NCBI GenBank assembly: GCA_024643445.1
Contig: JAHEMX010000011.1
Coordinates: 1-18,165, forward strand
Source of the DNA: Desulfobulbaceae bacterium
Lineage (GTDB): Bacteria; Desulfobacterota; Desulfobulbia; Desulfobulbales; Desulfocapsaceae
Direction: 5' to 3'
Length of the DNA stretch: 18,165 bases
Shown here in pieces: positions 15,820-18,165 of the stretch. How positions within the stretch are numbered: position 1 is the stretch's first letter; each line of letters opens with the position of its first letter. The notes beneath the pieces were generated by a model. That model did not search any database and was not told the DNA's origin. It saw only the letters and a program-made list of their open reading frames with translations. A program made the position numbers and the translations under genes.

Positions 15820-15853
15820 GGTGATCTCCTGAAAAATTGTGCAATACCATTTG

Positions 15854-15873
15854 GTTTCATTGTATATTGAAAC
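15854..15873. promoter_or_regulatory. Inverted repeat between pilT-like gene and ilvD
   Basis: GTTTCA and TGAAAC flank an 8-base AT-rich centre in the 141-base divergent intergenic region. The size and symmetry fit a dimeric regulator's operator or a small hairpin in the pilus ATPase leader. No regulator can be named. Confidence 0.3.
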
Positions 15874-15960
15874 AGAATAAAGAAAAAGTACAATTTTTTC
15901 CAGTGTTCCTGCCCATTACTGCTGTATCATAGCGCCCATTCCATTTAAAGGTGAACGAAG

Positions 15961-17796
15961 ATGGCAATCCCCTTGCGAAGCAATACCACAACCCAGGGAA
16001 GACGCATGGCTGGAGCCCGTAGCCTCTGGCGGGCTAACGGTATGACGGAAGAGATGATCGGCAGGCCGGTTATCGCCATTGTGAATTCCTTCACCCAGTT
16101 TGTCCCCGGTCATGTCCATCTCCATGAAATTGGTCAGCGTCTGAAAAAGATTATCGAAAAGCGCGGCTGTTTCGCTGCAGAATTCAACACAATCGCCATC
16201 GACGATGGCATCGCCATGGGCCATGACGGGATGCTCTATTCCCTGCCGTCAAGAGATCTGATTGCCGACTCCATTGAGTATATGTGCAACGCGCATACCG
16301 CCGATGCCATGATCTGCATTTCAAACTGCGATAAAATAACCCCCGGCATGCTGATGGCCACCATGCGCCTTAATATTCCGACCATTTTCGTCTCCGGCGG
16401 ACCGATGGAAGCCGGTATCGACGGGGAGAAGCGCCTCGATCTCATTGATGCGATGGTGATGGCGGCCGACCGGGAGGTCTCCGATAGTGAAATGGCACGG
16501 GTCGAACGATCCGCCTGTCCGACCTGCGGCTGCTGTTCGGGCATGTTCACCGCAAACTCCATGAACTGCCTCAACGAGGCGCTTGGTCTCGCCCTGCCCG
16601 GCAACGGCACCGTGCTTGCCACCCACGCCAACCGCCTGCAGCTCTTTGACAAGGCAGCTGTGAGAATTGTCGAGATGGCCGAGGCCTGGTACGAACGGGA
16701 GGATGATTCCGTGCTGCCGCGTTCAGTCGCATCCAAGGCCGCTTTCATGAACGCCATGTCACTCGACATTGCCATGGGAGGATCGACCAATACCGTGCTT
16801 CATCTGCTGGCCATCGCCCGGGAAGGCAAGGTCGACTTCACCATGTCGGACATAGATGCCCTATCCCGGAAAATACCCAATCTCTGCAAGGTCGCACCAT
16901 CATCATCCTACCATGTTGAGGATGTCAACCAGGCCGGGGGAATCATGGCAATCCTCGGGGAGCTCGACCGGGCCGGACTCCTTGACACATCCGTCTGCCG
17001 GGTCGACAGTCCGTCCCTGGCCGCCGCGCTGAAAGATTATGACCTTGGCGGCGGCAAAGCAACTGAGCAGGCGAAGGCACTTTACCTCAGCGCCCCCGGT
17101 GCACAAGGCCGCAACCTCGTCATGGGATCCCAGAACAATAGCTACAAGAGCCATGACCTCGATCGTGAAAAGGGCTGTATCCGCTCGATCGAACACGCCT
17201 ACAGCAAGGATGGAGGGTTGGCTGTTTTGTACGGCAACATTGCCGAAAACGGCAGTATCGTCAAAACGGCCGGCGTGGATAAGTCGATCCTGGTCTTCTC
17301 CGGTATCGCAAAGGTCTTCAGCTCCCAGGACGAGGCCTGTGATGCGATCCTTGACGGTAAGATCGTCGCCGGTGATATCGTCGTCATCCGTTATGAGGGG
17401 CCGCGCGGAGGCCCGGGCATGCAGGAAATGCTTTATCCGACCTCCTATCTGAAATCCATTCACCTCGGCAAGCAGTGCGCTCTGATCACCGACGGCAGGT
17501 TCTCCGGTGGAACATCCGGACTGTCGATCGGGCATATCTCCCCCGAAGCGGCATCCGGCGGAACGATCGCCCTGATCGAAGACGGAGATACGATAAACAT
17601 CGATATTCCTAAGAGAACCATCAACGTTGACCTGAGCGATGAGGAACTCGGCAGGCGCCGTAAACGTGAAGAGGCACGCGGCAATGACGCTTTTACACCA
17701 CCGCCGCGCCCGCGAAAGATAACCGCAGCTCTCAAGGCCTACGGTCTGCTGGCCTCATCGGCAGATAAAGGAGCTATCCGAGTACTGCCGGATTAG
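15961..17796 (+). CDS. ilvD: Dihydroxy-acid dehydratase
   Basis: Dehydrates 2,3-dihydroxy-isovalerate and 2,3-dihydroxy-3-methylvalerate to the 2-keto acids that become valine, leucine and isoleucine. The 611 residues are collinear with E. coli IlvD (616) from the opening TTTQGRRMAGARSLWRANG onward. Cluster and metal sites visible are C123 in ISNCDKITPG, C192 in CPTCGCCSGMF and the DDGIAMGH block at 81-88. The position where [2Fe-2S] plant-type enzymes have an early Cys reads NSFTQFVPGH, as in the oxygen-sensitive E. coli-type enzyme. ATG 15961 has AAAGGTGA upstream. No other ilv gene is adjacent. Its promoter must lie in 15820-15950; TATCAT at 15925 is the best -10, but it lacks a -35. Confidence 0.97.
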   Translation: MAIPLRSNTTTQGRRMAGARSLWRANGMTEEMIGRPVIAIVNSFTQFVPGHVHLHEIGQRLKKIIEKRGCFAAEFNTIAIDDGIAMGHDGMLYSLPSRDLIADSIEYMCNAHTADAMICISNCDKITPGMLMATMRLNIPTIFVSGGPMEAGIDGEKRLDLIDAMVMAADREVSDSEMARVERSACPTCGCCSGMFTANSMNCLNEALGLALPGNGTVLATHANRLQLFDKAAVRIVEMAEAWYEREDDSVLPRSVASKAAFMNAMSLDIAMGGSTNTVLHLLAIAREGKVDFTMSDIDALSRKIPNLCKVAPSSSYHVEDVNQAGGIMAILGELDRAGLLDTSVCRVDSPSLAAALKDYDLGGGKATEQAKALYLSAPGAQGRNLVMGSQNNSYKSHDLDREKGCIRSIEHAYSKDGGLAVLYGNIAENGSIVKTAGVDKSILVFSGIAKVFSSQDEACDAILDGKIVAGDIVVIRYEGPRGGPGMQEMLYPTSYLKSIHLGKQCALITDGRFSGGTSGLSIGHISPEAASGGTIALIEDGDTINIDIPKRTINVDLSDEELGRRRKREEARGNDAFTPPPRPRKITAALKAYGLLASSADKGAIRVLPD

Positions 17797-17801
17797 TTTG
17801 A

Positions 17802-17829
17802 GCCGGGCAGCAAGCGCTTGCTGCCCGGC
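17802..17829 (+). terminator. Long GC-rich hairpin after ilvD, probable terminator
   Basis: A 28-base perfect palindrome with arms GCCGGGCAGCAAGC and GCTTGCTGCCCGGC starts 5 bases after the ilvD stop. It would form a very stable RNA hairpin, but no T-run follows (GTATCGCTG). It could act as a U-tract-less terminator or a 3'-end stabiliser. Confidence 0.55.
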
Positions 17830-17973
17830 GTATCGCTGACCAACACTTGTAAACGCCCTTAATTAAAAGCTTTTGTTTTTCTTTCGTTTTGTTTAATTAG
17901 CTTGCTTTTCAGGATGCAGGAATTACCGTTATAAAGCCGATAATAATTCTCACTATTGCTCCACAACACGGGA

Positions 17974-18007
17974 GCAGAACGGGTGCGTGTGCACGCACCC
18001 GTTCTGC
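17974..18007. repeat. 34-nt near-perfect hairpin upstream of the edge gene
   Basis: Two exact 16-base arms (GCAGAACGGGTGCGTG and its reverse complement) are separated by TG. It ends 64 bases before the TTG start of the last gene, so it is either a second 3' structure for ilvD or a 5' leader element or operator for the oxidoreductase. No T-tract is seen. The AT-rich stretch between the two hairpins has an 8-bp inverted repeat, TAATTAAA at 17860-17867 with TTTAATTA at 17892-17899. Confidence 0.5.
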
Positions 18008-18071
18008 CAACTCGCCCCAGGATGCAATGGCCGAGGCTGTCAAGCGTTATTGAAACCAAAAGGAGTGCCTT

Positions 18072-18165
18072 TTGAAACCGACTGATATTAAAAACCCCGA
18101 GTATTTTCACAAGGTAGTTGATTGTCAGTATGCCTGTCCCGCCCATACGCCGGTTCCGGAATACA
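18072..18165 (+). CDS. FeS/FAD-dependent oxidoreductase, N-terminal fragment (runs off the window)
   Basis: Only 31 codons are present. A TTG start at 18072 follows AGGAG by six bases. The peptide reads KPTDIKNPEYFHKVVDCQYACPAHTPVPEY. CQYACPAHTPVPEY matches the opening Cys-Pro-Ala region of the GltD/dihydropyrimidine-dehydrogenase-type domain, which binds [4Fe-4S] clusters ahead of an FAD/NAD(P)-binding fold. This is common in anaerobes' electron-transfer enzymes. The start codon could be elsewhere, since the frame upstream was not traced to a better site. Function beyond the domain type cannot be told from this piece. Confidence 0.65.
   Translation, partial: MKPTDIKNPEYFHKVVDCQYACPAHTPVPEY

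Noticed and set aside
17859..18146. 95-codon minus-strand frame at the right edge
   Set aside because: It crosses the intergenic hairpin and lies opposite the recognisable FeS/FAD oxidoreductase start; no family resemblance.
1..18165. CRISPR arrays, tRNA or rRNA genes, phage or toxin-antitoxin modules
   Set aside because: No regularly spaced repeats, cloverleaf-like segments, rRNA stretches or matching gene pairs were seen on reading both strands.

Overview
The window looks like chromosomal DNA of a Gram-negative, probably anaerobic bacterium. Desulfobacterota (a Desulfobulbales-type sulfate reducer) is my best guess. This rests on overall protein character, a type IV pilus retraction ATPase, a lipid-anchored rhodanese, and the start of an FeS/FAD oxidoreductase with a Cys-Pro-Ala motif at the right edge. 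No rRNA or marker gene fixes the taxon. Most of the window is conserved housekeeping sequence. Coding strands are mostly minus, with yciO, ilvD, the edge gene and the IS remnant on plus.

Layout. (1) 1-1156: a decayed insertion-sequence zone. The 5' two fifths or so of an IS256-family transposase is joined directly to the last ~41 codons of an unrelated IS1182-like transposase, and a 24-nt perfect palindrome lies upstream. (2) 1157-8036, minus strand: six tightly packed genes that read as one transcription unit, guaB - guaA - NYN/cold-shock-like protein - MscS channel - glucokinase - NahK-like sugar kinase. It joins GMP synthesis (IMP to XMP to GMP) to a putative RNase, an osmotic safety valve and two sugar-phosphorylating enzymes. 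(3) 8217-9108: yciO (plus) converges on an HU/IHF gene (minus) with a 17-bp tail overlap. (4) 9147-10945: ribosomal protein S1 with six S1 repeats, a clear intrinsic terminator, and a structured, Shine-Dalgarno-poor leader that suggests autogenous control. (5) 11214-11705: a rhodanese-like lipoprotein. (6) 11706-12203: non-coding DNA holding a 143-bp foldback element with imperfect terminal inverted repeats and a 4-bp flanking direct repeat, a good candidate for a MITE or another dispersed repeat. (7) 12204-15819, minus strand: an RhlB-like DEAD-box RNA helicase, then an upstream pair made of a PilT/PilU-family ATPase and an unusual zinc-ribbon plus degenerate-receiver-like protein. (8) 15961-17796, plus: ilvD of branched-chain amino acid synthesis, followed by two long hairpins. 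(9) 18072-end: the first 31 codons of an FeS/FAD-dependent oxidoreductase.

No complete new defence or biosynthetic system is visible. The least ordinary items are the foldback element at 11755-11897, the zinc-ribbon/pseudo-receiver partner of the pilus ATPase, the NYN plus cold-shock-like fusion in the gua unit, and the IS256/IS1182 transposase chimera.
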